Assembly: GCA_035578175.1 (NCBI GenBank)
Contig: JAQMRL010000006.1
Location: 61,482,501 to 61,546,500, forward strand
Source: Catonia carolina
Taxonomy: Eukaryota; Arthropoda; Insecta; Hemiptera; Achilidae
Direction of reading: 5' to 3'
Length of the DNA stretch: 64,000 nucleotides
The translations under genes were made by a program, and so were the position numbers. Each line of letters begins with the position of its first letter. The first letter of the stretch is position 1. Positions 42,139 to 53,095 of this stretch are shown piece by piece. The notes under the pieces were generated by a model, which saw only the letters and a list, made by a program, of their open reading frames with translations, searched no databases and had not been told where the DNA came from.

Positions 42139-42444
42139 TTAAGAAGAGGACAAGAAGGTGGGAAGAGTCAATCGTTGGGCCGGTGTATGAGTCGAAGAGG
42201 TGGACGATGGGGTGTCTCGTCGTTCAGCGGAGACGTCATCTTCTCCCTCGCTATAGTGGGTCGATGGCTGTTTCGTCGGGATTCGGTGCTGTGGAACGCT
42301 GTGGGCATCGCTCGCGTTATCGAACGATGACGGTCCCGGTTCACGGCGCTTACTAGCCCTCTGCATTGGTGACATTGATCTCAACGTCGTGTCAGAATTA
42401 TCGTCCGCGTCTTTCTTGTCGGAAGCTTTGTTGGCCGGGAGCAC
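42139..42444 (-). other. GC-rich island with a 101-codon minus frame
   Basis: The base composition is unlike anything else nearby. The minus frame is rich in Ser, Pro, Thr, Arg and Asp (RSMSPMQRASKRREPGPSS; YSEGEDDVSAERRDTPSS). This resembles the disordered start of a LINE ORF1 (gag-like) protein. A plus frame (42093-42356) continues from the LINE tail through the same bases. It could be a 5' end of an oppositely oriented LINE or a captured exon. I do not name a product. Confidence 0.35.
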
Positions 42445-42579
42445 AGTAACTAATTAAAGGAGATGACGGTAAGCTAACCTCTTAGCTTCCTAACAGTAAA
42501 AAATTTCTTGAAATCGGTTGATTCTCAGATGATATGTACAAATACATAAACGTTACTTTTTCATAATAGACTATTAGTA

Positions 42580-43512
42580 CGAGGTGTGGCTATTAAATAA
42601 CGAGACTGACGTTGTAAAAATTTTTTTTATTAATTTTATACACAATCACTTATTGTCTCCTTCAATATACACTCCTTCTCTATCCCTACAACGCTCCATG
42701 CGAATTTCCTATTGTTGGAAACAGTGCTGGAAGTCATCTTCTGTCAGTTCCTTCAGGACACGTGCCGCTGTCTCTTTTACAGCTTCCACAGACTCATATC
42801 TTGTCTCTTTTAATGCAGATTTCACCTTAGGAAACAGGTAGAAGATAATAACATGGAAACGTGGTTTTTTACTTATGATCCGGAAACGAAGCGCCAATCC
42901 ATGCACTGGAAGAGCCGAACTTCACCGAGAGCCAAAAAAGCTCGAATGAGCAAGTCAAAATTTAAAGCAATGATGATTGATTTTTTATATCCATGGGATT
43001 GTGTACCTTCACTGGGTTCGTGAAGGTCAAACAATTAATCAATAAAACTACCTTGAGGTATTTTCTTAACTACGTCAAAGAGTAAGGAAAAAACGCCTCG
43101 AAATGTGGAAGGAGAAATCATGGGTTCTCCACCAAGATAATGCGCCAGCTCATTCCGCGTTATCTGTCAAGATGTTCCGATCCAAGTACAGCATCTCAGT
43201 GTTAGAACATCCACCTTATTCACCAGATTTTGCATCATGTGACTTCTATCTGTTCCCTAAGGTGAACAGATAGAAATCTGAATTAAAAGGAACAAGATTT
43301 GAGTCTGTGGAAGCTATAAAAGAGAAAGCGGCACGCATCCTGAAGGAGCTGACAGAAGATGACTTCCAGCACTGTTTCCTACAATGGACAATTCGCATGG
43401 AGCGTTGTAGGGATAGAGAAGGAGTGTATATTGAAGGTGACAATCAGTGATTATGTATAAAATAAAAATAAATTTTTTTACGTCAGTCTCGTTATTTAAT
43501 AGCCACACCTCG
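42580..43512. mobile_element. Mariner (DD34D) foldback element, 933 bp
   Basis: Flanked by TA (42578-42579, 43513-43514). Ends CGAGGTGTGGCTATTAAATA at the left and its complement at the right. The left arm 42580-~42845 is a diverged inverted copy of ~43236-43512, including the whole 3' third of the transposase gene. Between them lies the transposase middle in plus orientation. The natural 5' end has been replaced by an inverted 3' end, as in the elements at 6732 and 27370. Confidence 0.92.
42848..43449 (+). pseudogene. Mariner transposase, N-truncated, first Asp deleted
   Basis: Begins inside the catalytic domain. The usual first-Asp block is cut by a 5-base deletion (ATAACATGGAAACGTGG in place of the fuller form seen at 28011), which removes the Asp codon and shifts the frame. 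WFFTYDPETKRQSMHWKSR follows. The second Asp block, HQDNAPAHSA, has GAT at 43136-43138, and the third, DFASCDFYLFP, has GAC at 43241-43243: 34 residues between them, so DD34D. A 9-base insertion then creates TAG. The C-terminus EDDFQHCFLQW, RCRDREGVYIEG, stop, remains. Further frameshifts lie at about 43000-43060. Not functional. Confidence 0.92.
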
Positions 43513-44165
43513 TATATTGATGAAAAAAACAAAAAAAAAAAAAAATGGTAACGACGAATAAATAAATGAAAAAGTTCAAACGATCTACACTTTTCTTTAA
43601 TACTGCAGTACTTTGTTCAGAAGCTTACATCGCGTGTATATTACCACTTTAAGAGAATAGTTAGAAAAAAAATAATGTACTGTTTTACTCTATAATCAAG
43701 TGTAGAAAATTATATATATCTAATAATTAACGACTATTGTTAAAGGAAAGATGAGGTACAATTTTATGTAGGTTTAATTTAACAAACTATCCACCCATGG
43801 TACACACCCACATAAATTGCATTACCTCATTAATTTATGTGCATTAAACGCAATGTGTGTACATAAATATATAGGTTTTTTAAAACACTAACTTTTAAAA
43901 AAAGTTAAATTAATTAGAAATAAATTAAAAAAGCCAATTATAAATAGGTTTTATTGTTGTGAAGAGCAACAAGAATTCTCACGTTAGATTTATCACTTTA
44001 TTTTATCGGATTATGTTAATATTAATACAATTGTGGTTACTTCTTTAAGTTTTTGACTATTATTATTTTTCTTTTTCTTTTTATTAACGTATAAAATACT
44101 GTACATCATTGTTTTTTTTAATTGTGCACATTCTTTCTCTTAAAAAAAATATAATAATCACTTAT
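43513..44165. other. No recognisable feature
   Basis: Poly(A)-like run at 43525-43545 and AT-rich spacer. Confidence 0.45.
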
Positions 44166-44177
44166 ATGTTTAAAATG

Positions 44178-44574
44178 TGCCCATAACAGACAGGTGGAAT
44201 GTCAAATTATTTACACTCAATCTGTTTGTTGCAGGGCTAAAATAAATAGTTCTGTTTCTTATCATATGGTCAGCCAATTAAATGACTGAATCATTTAAGA
44301 ACAGAAGAGGTAGAGGTGTAAAAGACACTAATCAGAGTTATCTCCTCTGAAAGTAATGAATTTCATTATACAGCCAGACCCTGTGGTGAATGAAGTGAAG
44401 GTGTCATTTGCAGAGTTGGAAAATATGTGCTTTTCAGAGGGCCCGGCATGCTGATAAGCGCACTTTTCCACTCAGTGAGGAAGGCAATGGTAAACCACCT
44501 CACTCCTCGTTTTACTTAGTAAAACCTCTACAGGTTCAAACCAGCCTTTCGGCTGATGACCTAAACAACAACAC
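44178..44574 (+). mobile_element. SINE A copy with a perfect 12 bp target duplication
   Basis: ATGTTTAAAATG flanks both sides (44166-44177 and 44575-44586). It gives the clearest element limits in the window: head TGCCCATAACAGACAGG, tail GACCTAAACAACAACAC. About 397 bp. Confidence 0.93.
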
Positions 44575-44624
44575 ATGTTTAAAATGGTCTTTCAATAACA
44601 ATTATTGAAAGACCAAAAGAATAG

Positions 44625-44750
44625 CTGACGAATATGTAACAGAGCTACGAGAGCAAGTGTTGGCAACGTTGCTGGCAAGTCATTGGCTACCTTTAAAGTG
44701 GATGGGGGGCAATGCATACGTTCAAAGCTTTTCAGCCCCAAAAAATGTAG
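44625..44750 (+). repeat. Repeat I, copy 1
   Basis: GTAACAGAGCTACGAGAGCA, TTGGCAACGTTGCTGGCAAG, TCATTGGCTACC and GGGGGGCAATGCATACG match 57955-58080. No coding potential seen. Confidence 0.75.
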
Positions 44751-45245
44751 TGATTTCTGTGTCTATTCTTTAAGCGGAATCGAAGGATACTATTTTCGTT
44801 TCAAAATTCCGTCTTTAATTTCTTGATTTCCGGTCGAAACCGGAACTTCAAACCCAATGATTTCTGTATCTTTTCATTAAGAGGAATCAAATGATACTAT
44901 TTTTGTTTCCAAATTCCGACTTTCAGTTTTTGGATTCCGGTTTTTGGCCACTTCCTCTTTAAACCGAAACTTCAAACCCAATTCAGGCCCACTAACGTTT
45001 TCTGTTGATTACGAACCCGAGAAAACCGTTTGCTGCTATCTCCTGTAGCTTTTGACTTTGATTACTTGACTTCCGGTTTTGGGCTACTTCAATCAAAACC
45101 GGAACTTCAAACCCAATTTAGGCGTACTAAAGTTTTGTGTAGATTACAAATCCGGAAACTGTTTGTTGTTATCTCTTGTTGTTTTTGACATCTGGATGTG
45201 AAGGACAAAACAAAATGATAGATGATAATTTTAAAAATTGACACA
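44751..45245 (-). mobile_element. Family F copy, minus strand
   Basis: Inverted F units: TTTCTTGATTTCCGGTCG, AAACCGGAACTTCAAACCCA three times, CGTTTGCTGCTATCTCCTG. The opening is at the right edge (ATGATAGATGATAATTTT). Adjoins repeat I directly. Confidence 0.75.
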
Positions 45246-46124
45246 ACAAAGTTATAGTATTTTAGTTTGGGTTAGTGCTTCGTATTGTGATTTAAATCTT
45301 TAGCTAGTTAATAATTAAGAAATTAATAATTATAAAATTAATACCTAAATAAATGACATCAGTGGGCTACATGGAAAGGATTAAATGATAAATGTCAGTG
45401 AATTGTTGGAAAGGAAGATCTTGAATAAGTTACAAAAGAGTAAATCGAAAGTTCTAAGTAAAACTCATAAGTATTTCATAATTGCTTCTTCCAGACAAAG
45501 CGAGGAACTAGAGAAGAATTTATTAAAATTATTGTAAAAAGTTTTGTAGAAATGGAATTGAAAATAGATTATGAAAGAATAAAGATTATAAATGATTTAA
45601 AAAGATATTTGACATATAAAGGAATTAATACGTTGACAAAACAAAAAAAACAAATATGGTTCAAAGAATTTGCTGAGATCAGATAACCTCAAACTATGAC
45701 AAGCTTCTTGATTTTAAGGACTGAACTTACTGGGAGAACATTGTGACCTCAGTTGTCACTTTATAAGCGGATACAACTTCACACACTGCTTTGTAATACA
45801 CATATGTGATAAGAATAAAATGGAGCACTCAAAACAGTAGCTGTAAACGATAATATTAAATAATTATATGGTACAATGGATTGGATGGATATTATGTAAT
45901 ATGGACTTAAATTCAAGCATTCAACTGTTGAATGGTCGGATGCACCCATATGACTGCCGACCTCCCCCTCCCACCAATGTAACTAGGATAATAGTCATAA
46001 TAGAGGTTGCATTACATCGTTGCTCTAGGGGTTGGTCATTGCTTCATATCTATATCATATTTTATAGTATGTACAAAAAGTTATTTGACTTACAAATTTA
46101 ACATTATTGAATATCATGATGCTA
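45246..46124. other. No recognisable feature
   Basis: A 77-codon plus frame at 45868-46101 has no known motif. No splice pattern was seen. Confidence 0.4.
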
Positions 46125-46245
46125 AAAATAATTCTTTCTGTTATCACATGGTCAGCCAATTGTATGACTGAAGAATTTAGGAACAGAAGAGGTAGAGGTG
46201 TAAAAGACACTAATCAGAGTTATCTTCTCTAGTAATGAATTTATC
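46125..46245 (+). repeat. SINE A, internal fragment
   Basis: TTATCACATGGTCAGCCAAT through TTATCTTCTCTAGTAATGAA. Only ~120 bp of the A centre, with neither head nor tail. It stops beside a TA microsatellite. Confidence 0.75.
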
Positions 46246-46311
46246 ATTCATGATGTAATAGATGTATATAATTATTATTATTTAATAGATAATAATTATT
46301 ATTATTATATA

Positions 46312-46313
46312 TG

Positions 46314-46373
<60 letters not shown>
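46312..46373. repeat. (TA)n microsatellite
   Basis: About 26 uninterrupted TA units at 46322-46373 next to ATT and ATTATT runs. Long TA runs are unstable and self-pair. The 64-codon minus frame through it is spurious. Confidence 0.95.
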
Positions 46374-46375
<2 letters not shown>

Positions 46376-46376
<1 letters not shown>

Positions 46377-46975
46377 ATATTTAAATGAATGTTAATAAAA
46401 TTTGTAAGATAATTTATAGAGAAATAATTGTGTATCATCCGGTACTATAAATTACATAGTACTTTGGGTATATATTCTGGACAAACCGTTACATAATGCA
46501 ATAACATGAATGCATTTTAAACATATTTGTTTTTGTCTCTGTTGAAATCCAACAGTCTGTATTATTATTAAACACATGTTCTGTTTAAATTTTACTGAAA
46601 TTCATTATGTATGATTTGTGGTCATTTTATTTTGAATAAGTGTTATTCTTTTTACACATACATTTATGTTCATTTTGTTAAACTGCGGTTGTTTTTAACA
46701 ACAAAATATAACGAAGGGAATATTGAGTGAATTAAAAATTATAAGTAGATATTATTAAATATGATAAACAGGTACTTCTAAAAAATAATGTAAAAAAATT
46801 CGTTTTTTAATCAATCGAATGATTATGTATTTAACCGGACAGATAATTAAAATTATTTCCGTAAAAAGTTAAAATATTCTGTTTTTAATTTTTTTGTACA
46901 TTTTGTATTGGTTTTTAAAACTTAAGAGTATTTTTTCTCGTGTATGGCCAATTTCAGAACACGTGAATTTACTTT
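46376..46975. other. No recognisable feature
   Basis: AT-rich spacer. Nothing assignable. Confidence 0.45.
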
Positions 46976-47310
46976 AAACGTTTCTGGAAGTTTTTTGCAG
47001 CCAACATTCCCAGTATTCTCACTCCTTTCTCTGCTCATCCGGTGTTCTATTTTTACTGTTCATAGAAGCTCTTAAATTTTGTAATTAGCTGTCTGAATTT
47101 AGTTCCGTTCATTAAAATTTCACGTTTCATTCCGATTTTCTCAATAACCTTTCTGGCTTCTTTAAACCATTTATCAGACATCTTTAGACTATTGTTTAGT
47201 GTCTCAAAAGTTTGTTTTGTCAATCGGTTGTCATCCATTCTATTCAGGAGTTTGTTAATGCTTTCTAATATAAAAGGAAAACATTGTGATGCCCGAACAG
47301 GGTACATAGC
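46976..47310 (-). pseudogene. Repeat D, possible LINE ORF2 C-terminal remnant (3)
   Basis: The minus frame 47307-47053 includes SDKWFKEARKVIEKIGMKRE and KFRQLITKFKSF. A Trp, an acidic-basic helix, then a KFR..I motif near the stop resembles the end of some CR1/RTE-like ORF2 proteins. The DNA matches the D insert at 4515-4838. The evidence is weak because no upstream reverse transcriptase block is attached. Confidence 0.4.
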
Positions 47311-47584
47311 CTTTGTCGTAAAGAAAATGGGAAATAAGGTTGACCGTTATCAGTCCAGTGGAGCTGAGATCGAACTGTCAATACCTGAATCGTGAATGGA
47401 AAGTGTCGGGCCGTTCGAAATTTCTCGTTATGTGACCGGTTTTGAAGTTTGTTAACAGTGTGCATACGGGTGGGAACAGTTGTTGTAAACTGGTTACTCA
47501 ATTATTTTGGTTCTTAAGAACAATATTTTTATGTTAGTCAAGTTTGGTTTAAGCTTAAGTTTATTTAATTTATTATATGTAATT

Positions 47585-47645
47585 TATTGCCCATGGCAGA
47601 CAGGTGGAGTGTTAAATGTTAAATTATTTGCGCTCAATCCCGAAC
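47585..47645 (+). repeat. SINE A, 5' head fragment
   Basis: TTGCCCATGGCAGACAGGTG, GTTAAATTATTTGCGCTCAA and then unrelated sequence. A head without the 3' end is unusual for a retroposon, where 5' truncation is the norm, and suggests later deletion. Confidence 0.8.
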
Positions 47646-48407
47646 GAACCTAGCCTAAGGTGTTACTTTAGCTATAATAGTATAAAATTACAGAAAGACT
47701 ACAACCATGATTCAGACCTGGATTAATAAAACTCATCTTACTTTTAGAAGTGTATTTTAATGAAACGTATTTGCTAAAATTAAAATTAAAGGGATAAATA
47801 GATGAGGTAAGATTTTCTAGATGTTTAACCTACTAAATTAAAGCTAAAATAAAACTCTTAAAGTTAGTAAAATATTGTTGTAATATGTTAATCAATAAAA
47901 CGTCAGTTACAGAATTTAACAGAAGAACTTTGAATTATAAATGAGTACTTTTGTTTAACTTTCAACTCCTTTTTTATTATTATTACTAATATTACTATTA
48001 TCTCTGTTGAAATGTTACTTAGAAGAGTTCAAGCATATTGATTCGAAAAAAGTTCTATTGAAATTCATTTTTTGGTTTTATGGTTTCTTCGACATTTCTT
48101 TCATCATACAGGTTTTTTTTTATAAAAGAGGAAAAATATTAAATTTAACCTTTCAGTATAAAAATTTTGGGTAGAGTAAATTGATGTTTTCCTAATTTTT
48201 TCTTCTTTTATATACTACATAAAATATTAGAGTGATTCGCTCAAGAGAAAAGAAAAATTTAATCCACTACCTAGCAATTTAAGATACACCAATTATTGAA
48301 AATTGGAATATTTTGTTCCGTAAGGAACATGAAATTTGTTTTAATTAATATTCGAAAAACTGCAATAGGTAAAGGTTCAGAAAAAATCCCTGTCTACTAA
48401 GTTGAAA
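47646..48407. other. No recognisable feature
   Basis: AT-rich spacer. Nothing assignable. Confidence 0.45.
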
Positions 48408-48730
48408 CATCACCGGGTTGTCTAGTCGTAAAATCGTGGCCGCGAGTCAGTTGAGTACAGTTGATGTACGGAGACGAAAGTTCTGTGGTTCAAATCCTAT
48501 GTAAAGGTAATTGCTTTCATATGAATTTAAATACTAGACAGTTTTACCGGTGTATTTTGGTGGTCGGGGATCAATTAACCATAATTTCTCAGGGATGGCC
48601 GGCCTGAGTCTGTACAAGACTACACTCATTTACACGTCATACATATTTCACCCTCATCTCATTTAGTCAAGGGGTTGCTTATTAGTATTAAATTGAACAG
48701 ATTGACATTTACACAAATTTTGGTTAGAAA
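48408..48730 (+). mobile_element. SINE B copy, plus strand, diverged
   Basis: Head ACCGGGTTGTCTAGTCGTAA, B box GGTTCAAATCC, body GTCGGGGATCAATTAACC, end AACAGATTGACATTTAC. The A box is altered (TTGTCTAGTCG). Confidence 0.85.
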
Positions 48731-48934
48731 CATAAGTTGAAAACTGTATTAAGTTCTATGTCTTCTGATCAATTGTATAAAGCATGTTTACCAATTAAGA
48801 CTTTTAAATAATTTCAAAATTTGTCATGGTCAAATTTTTCATAATATATTTCCATTTTATACATTTCCGTAATGTATCCATAAACATTGATACCGTTTTT
48901 GCTTTAGTTGTAGTTAATAATTTTTGGTGACAGT

Positions 48935-49278
48935 TTTAAAAATTGTCATCTATCATTTCGTATGACCTTCACATTCAAATGCCAGAAACTACAGGAAATA
49001 GCTACAGCCGGTTTTCGAATTCGTATCTACGCATTAAGGTAGTGGGCCTGGATTGAAACCAGAAGTGGCCCAAAACGGAAAACAAGATATCAAAATCAGA
49101 TTTTATAAGTAAAAATAGTGTCATTCGATTCCTCCTACTGGTAACGTGCTCGCCTCTCATCATGCGGTCTTGGGTTCGAATCCCATTAAGGCACGGCATT
49201 TTTTCATACGTTACAAAAAATCATTTCATCATTCACCGTCTGCATTAGCAGTAATTGCAGAACAGTCGGACGTTAAAC

Positions 49279-49323
<45 letters not shown>

Positions 49324-49345
49324 TTCCTCCTACAGAGTAGCTTTT
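48935..49345 (+). mobile_element. Family F copy, split by SINE E
   Basis: F opening AAAATTGTCATCTATCATTT and CAGCCGGTTTTCGAATTCG, then GATTCCTCCTAC at 49127-49138. After the SINE, GATTCCTCCTACAGAGTAG continues the F phrase seen elsewhere as GATTCCTCTTAAAGAGTAG. Confidence 0.78.
49139..49321 (+). mobile_element. SINE E copy 1, 5'-truncated, 42 bp poly(A) tail
   Basis: Perfect 12 bp target duplication GATTCCTCCTAC on both sides. Starts in the second half of the A box (TGGTAACGTGCTCGCC), then B box GGTTCGAATCC and the body GTCTGCATTAGCAGTAATTG, AGTCGGACGTTAAACC. The pure tail of about 42 A suggests recent insertion. The 64-codon frame across it is a SINE shadow. Confidence 0.93.
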
Positions 49346-49625
49346 TTAAGATGAGATTATGATGGTTTTCAATGAAAATTTCGATTTTCGGTTTTTTTGT
49401 TTTTCAATAGTTCAGACTTACATCTACAAGAAAACCATTAAATTACGTCAAAAAATTATTTTAATGAAAAAATTAAGTTTTTAGCAGGCATATCCAGAAA
49501 CAATGATAATTTCACCAAGAACCAATGTTTTTCGTAATTTTATACTAATAGTTTTAGAGCAAAGGGAATTTTAGTTTTTTTTAAAAATATCTGCGTTACT
49601 GTTTCTGATATTCTCAGCTGTTAGT

Positions 49626-49795
49626 GCCGGCCGCATTGGCGCAGTTGGTAACGTGCTCGCCTCTCATCATGCGGTCTTGGGTTCGAATCCCTTTCAGGCC
49701 CGGCATATTTTCATACGTTACAAAAAATCATTTCATCCTTCACCGTCTGCATTAGCAGTAATTGCTGAACAGTCGGACGTTAAACAAAAAAAAAA
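49626..49795 (+). mobile_element. SINE E copy 2, full length
   Basis: Perfect 12 bp target duplication TCAGCTGTTAGT (49614-49625, 49796-49807). A box TGGCGCAGTTGG at 49637-49648 and B box GGTTCGAATCC at 49680-49690, with normal tRNA spacing. The head reads as a tRNA for ~70 bases (GCCGGCCGCA ... GGCCCGGCA). Then a ~80 bp body shared with copy 1 and a short poly(A) tail. Confidence 0.95.
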
Positions 49796-49807
49796 TCAGC
49801 TGTTAGT

Positions 49808-51546
49808 ACAGCTTTCTAACCAAGTGTTGATGGGAAATTTACTTGTTTGTGTACGGTTTCTATTTGATTTGTTTCTGTTAGTTTTTTGACTGTTCCCGTA
49901 AATTTAGATTTTAAAATTTAGTTACATATTTCTCGGAACCCATTAAACCTAGCTGGCTGAATTTTTTACCAGTTATTCATCTTGTATATGCACAAATACC
50001 GACATTTTAATGATTTCCCCAGATGCTCCAACAATTACTAATATGCAAAAAACGTATAAAGAAAATTACAAACATTTTATGTTATTCGTTAATTTGTTTT
50101 TAATTTTACGGGCTCACAGATTAAATTGAAAAACTGTGAGTAGGTAGAGAAACCCGACAACTAAAAATGTGTAAAGTTTCATTTATCTGTTTTTTACCAA
50201 TCCTATGAAAAATGTACCTAAAATAGCAAATTTAACAAAAAAATTGGCATGATACAAAGTACAGTCTGTGTCCTTAAGAAAGCTAATCCATAAACTAAAC
50301 TATTCATACGCGTAATATCTTTTATTTTAACGATGTGGAACGATAGATCGTTGGGAGTTCTTTAATATAATGGATGCCATAATTATTAAATAAAAATACT
50401 ATTCTGTCGCAATATTTGACCTTACTAGTAATGATTGGTAAACAAAACAAAAGTAAATAACGGAAGAAGTATTTTTGTAAAGGTTAGTAGGATAAAATCG
50501 ATTTCTAGATATAGAAATATTTATTACTTTTAACAATTTACTTGTCTAAGGTGTGGTGTTTTAAAATAAATGTTTGGAGGTTCATGTTTAAATAAATGTA
50601 CAGTAAATGTAATTAATGAAAGTATGTTTGTCCGGACTTTTATGTGGATTTTGTTTTTAGAAATTATCTATTTAAAATTTTTATTTCCTATATTTTCATT
50701 TAGAAACAAATATTTATTTTAAATTAAAAAATTGTGAATTTTAAAACAAAAATTTAGTGTTAAACACTCTTACGACTTTCTTTTATCAGTGTAGAAAATG
50801 AACAATGTAAACTATGTTTAATCATGAGTAAACAATGTAAAATTAAAATCAATCTCTGTAGAGAAAAAATTCTTAAATTAGGATTCAACTATACAGCTGA
50901 GCGCTGGTTGTAATAACGCGATTTTCTGTCAAGTTGTTGCACAAAAATCTCAAACACGGACGCATTTCTCTCGGATTTTTTCTCGGATTTTGGACAGCAT
51001 GTGCCCTAGACCTTTTAAAATATGAATTACTTTTTAAAAAATCGATTTTCCACTGTGTTTTCTTTTTATGAAGGGACTTTAATTAAACTTCGATTAAAGT
51101 AGGTATTTGAAAATTTGCTGGCTTTCAATTAATAACAGAATTCTAAATTAGTTTTTATTTTTTTTAAATTCCCAGTCGTTTTGATGGAAAACGCTCAAGA
51201 AAAATGTGTGACGTCACGGTTTTTTCTTTTGTTATGCAGCCTTAGTTAGTTGGCATTCCGGGTACCCTTAATGCTACACTTATCTAATTCACGTCCGAGT
51301 TCTGTCGCTGGACTGTGTCTCCATTCACGTTTATTTATCACGTTAATTTTTTCCAAATTTTGCGTTATCACATTCACTGATTGTTTTCAACAGATTGTTA
51401 ATTTCCTGAATAAATAGAGAGAAATAAATATTGAGTGAAATCGAGAAAACAAGAAAAAACTATAATCAGTTTATTTAATACACCCCTTCTGATATTACCA
51501 GTAAGCCTGGTCACATCGTTGTGGAAATTACTAATTACAAAGTAAA
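49808..51546. other. No recognisable feature
   Basis: AT-rich. A GC-richer segment at 51200-51320 (GTGACGTCACGG, CATTCCGGGTACCC) is single-copy here. No gene call. Confidence 0.4.
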
Positions 51547-52361
51547 TCTATACTAATATAATAAAGAAGAAACGTCTGTTTGTTTGTTTGTATGAGGTAA
51601 TCTCAGAAACTACTGAATTTAAAAACTAATTAACTGAACTAACTAATTAACTAATAACTGAATTTAACTACTGATTTAAAAAAATCTTTCATTGTTGCAT
51701 AGCTTAGAGCTTCCTGATCAATATAGGCTATTTTGCAACTTTTTTAATAGAGTGAGTTAAGCAACTTAAACTGTGACGATGTCGCATGTTTTAGTTTATT
51801 GGGTGCATAGCACTTTTATTTTTTCTAAGTCTTCTGGATGGTGTATTTTTTGGGCTAGAAGCACGATTCAACTTTTATATTTCATAGAAAAACGTGAAGA
51901 ATAACATTCGATTCCAAAAAACATTAAAAATTCGGAAATTTTGAAAATTTTAGTTTTAGTATTGCATTTCATAAATTTGTTTTCAATCGACAGGTAGCGA
52001 ATGAGTCATATTTCCAATTATTCTGCGTAAAGCACCCACGTATAACTGTCTCTCTCAGCCATATATCAACTGTCTCTTTCTTTTCCATCGGTATTCTTCT
52101 ATGCCAGTGCATTCTATTCAATTCTGTTAAAATCACAGGGACAAACATTTAAAACGGTGGGCATCGATTTTGAGACTAGAGTGCTTCCTTCACTCATGGA
52201 CAACTTTATGTCAGACTTTCTAGAGCTGTAAGTGCAGAAAAACAATTTATTTTGCTGCCACAGGGCAACAAAACCACAAATATTGTATATGGAGAGGTTT
52301 TAAAATAATTTAATGAGGCCTACATTAGCTGCTGTGAAGTGAACTGAGCGGGGGTTGCTAG
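51547..52361 (+). mobile_element. Probable non-autonomous Helitron (~815 bp)
   Basis: Starts TCTATACTAATATAATAAAG and GTCTGTTTGTTTGTTTG, a 5' phrase common to insect Helitrons. Ends GGGGGTTGCTAG followed by T, the CTRR-type 3' end. The flanks are A and T, fitting insertion between A and T without target duplication. The 3' hairpin normally found ~10 bases from the end is not clear here. No helicase or Rep coding. Confidence 0.55.
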
Positions 52362-52982
52362 TTTATTATACAGGAAATATCAACATTAATAAAACAAGGA
52401 AAGCATATACATATTATCTATTTACACTGATAGAATGCACATAGGGTTTCTCAACTGGAATAATTGTTTCACATAGGGCAGTCATAAGGTTTTTTTTGTA
52501 GTATGGTAGTTTATAATCATTGTTTTGGCTATGAACAATAAATAGTTAAACTAATGTAAAGATAGTTATTACATATGTGTAAGCGTACTGTTTATATTAT
52601 TACCGCAATTAATTAAGACATTTAGTTCCGGTTTCGATTCCAGTAAACTGATAAATTAATATTTTCACCTAAAGTATACATCGGTTGAAGGTTGACTGTA
52701 CAATTAATTATTCCTTGTGTTTTTGAGTTTTGTTGGTAATATAGACATGTTATGTTTTCATATTTTCTTACCAATAATAATATTGTTCTAGGTAAACACG
52801 TGTACATATTTTACAGGCTTAGTAATCGGATATCGGGTCAAAAAACCAATATCCGATAGGGACTTTCCAAATTATTTTTGTCAAAGTCTTTTTCCTACAT
52901 ATCAGTATATTAGAAAACGTTATTAGTGACACAGCATGATATTTTTATCTTTATACAGAATTATATTTTTGTGTAGCCTATA
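52362..52982. other. No recognisable feature
   Basis: A 61-codon minus frame (52622-52807) has no motif. AT-rich. Confidence 0.4.
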
Positions 52983-53060
52983 CAGTAAACTCCCGATTAT
53001 CCGAAATAATTGGGGCGAGCCGATTTCGGATAACCAAAAATTTCGGATAAGCTGGGTTTT
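52983..53060 (+). repeat. pogo-type left tip
   Basis: TACAGTAAACTCCCGATTATCC then CCGAAAT and TTTCGGATAACCAAAAATTTCGGATAA motifs. Same style as pogo/Tigger ends. No right end found before the C element at 53096. Confidence 0.5.
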
Positions 53061-53095
53061 CTAAATAACAAGGAAAATGTTTTTATATTATAAAA

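Noticed and set aside
46244..46438. 64-codon Tyr-Ile repeat frame
   Set aside because: Translation of a TA microsatellite.
49146..49340. 64-codon frame ending in a long Lys run, and its partner at 49653-49889
   Set aside because: They read through SINE E and its poly(A) tail.
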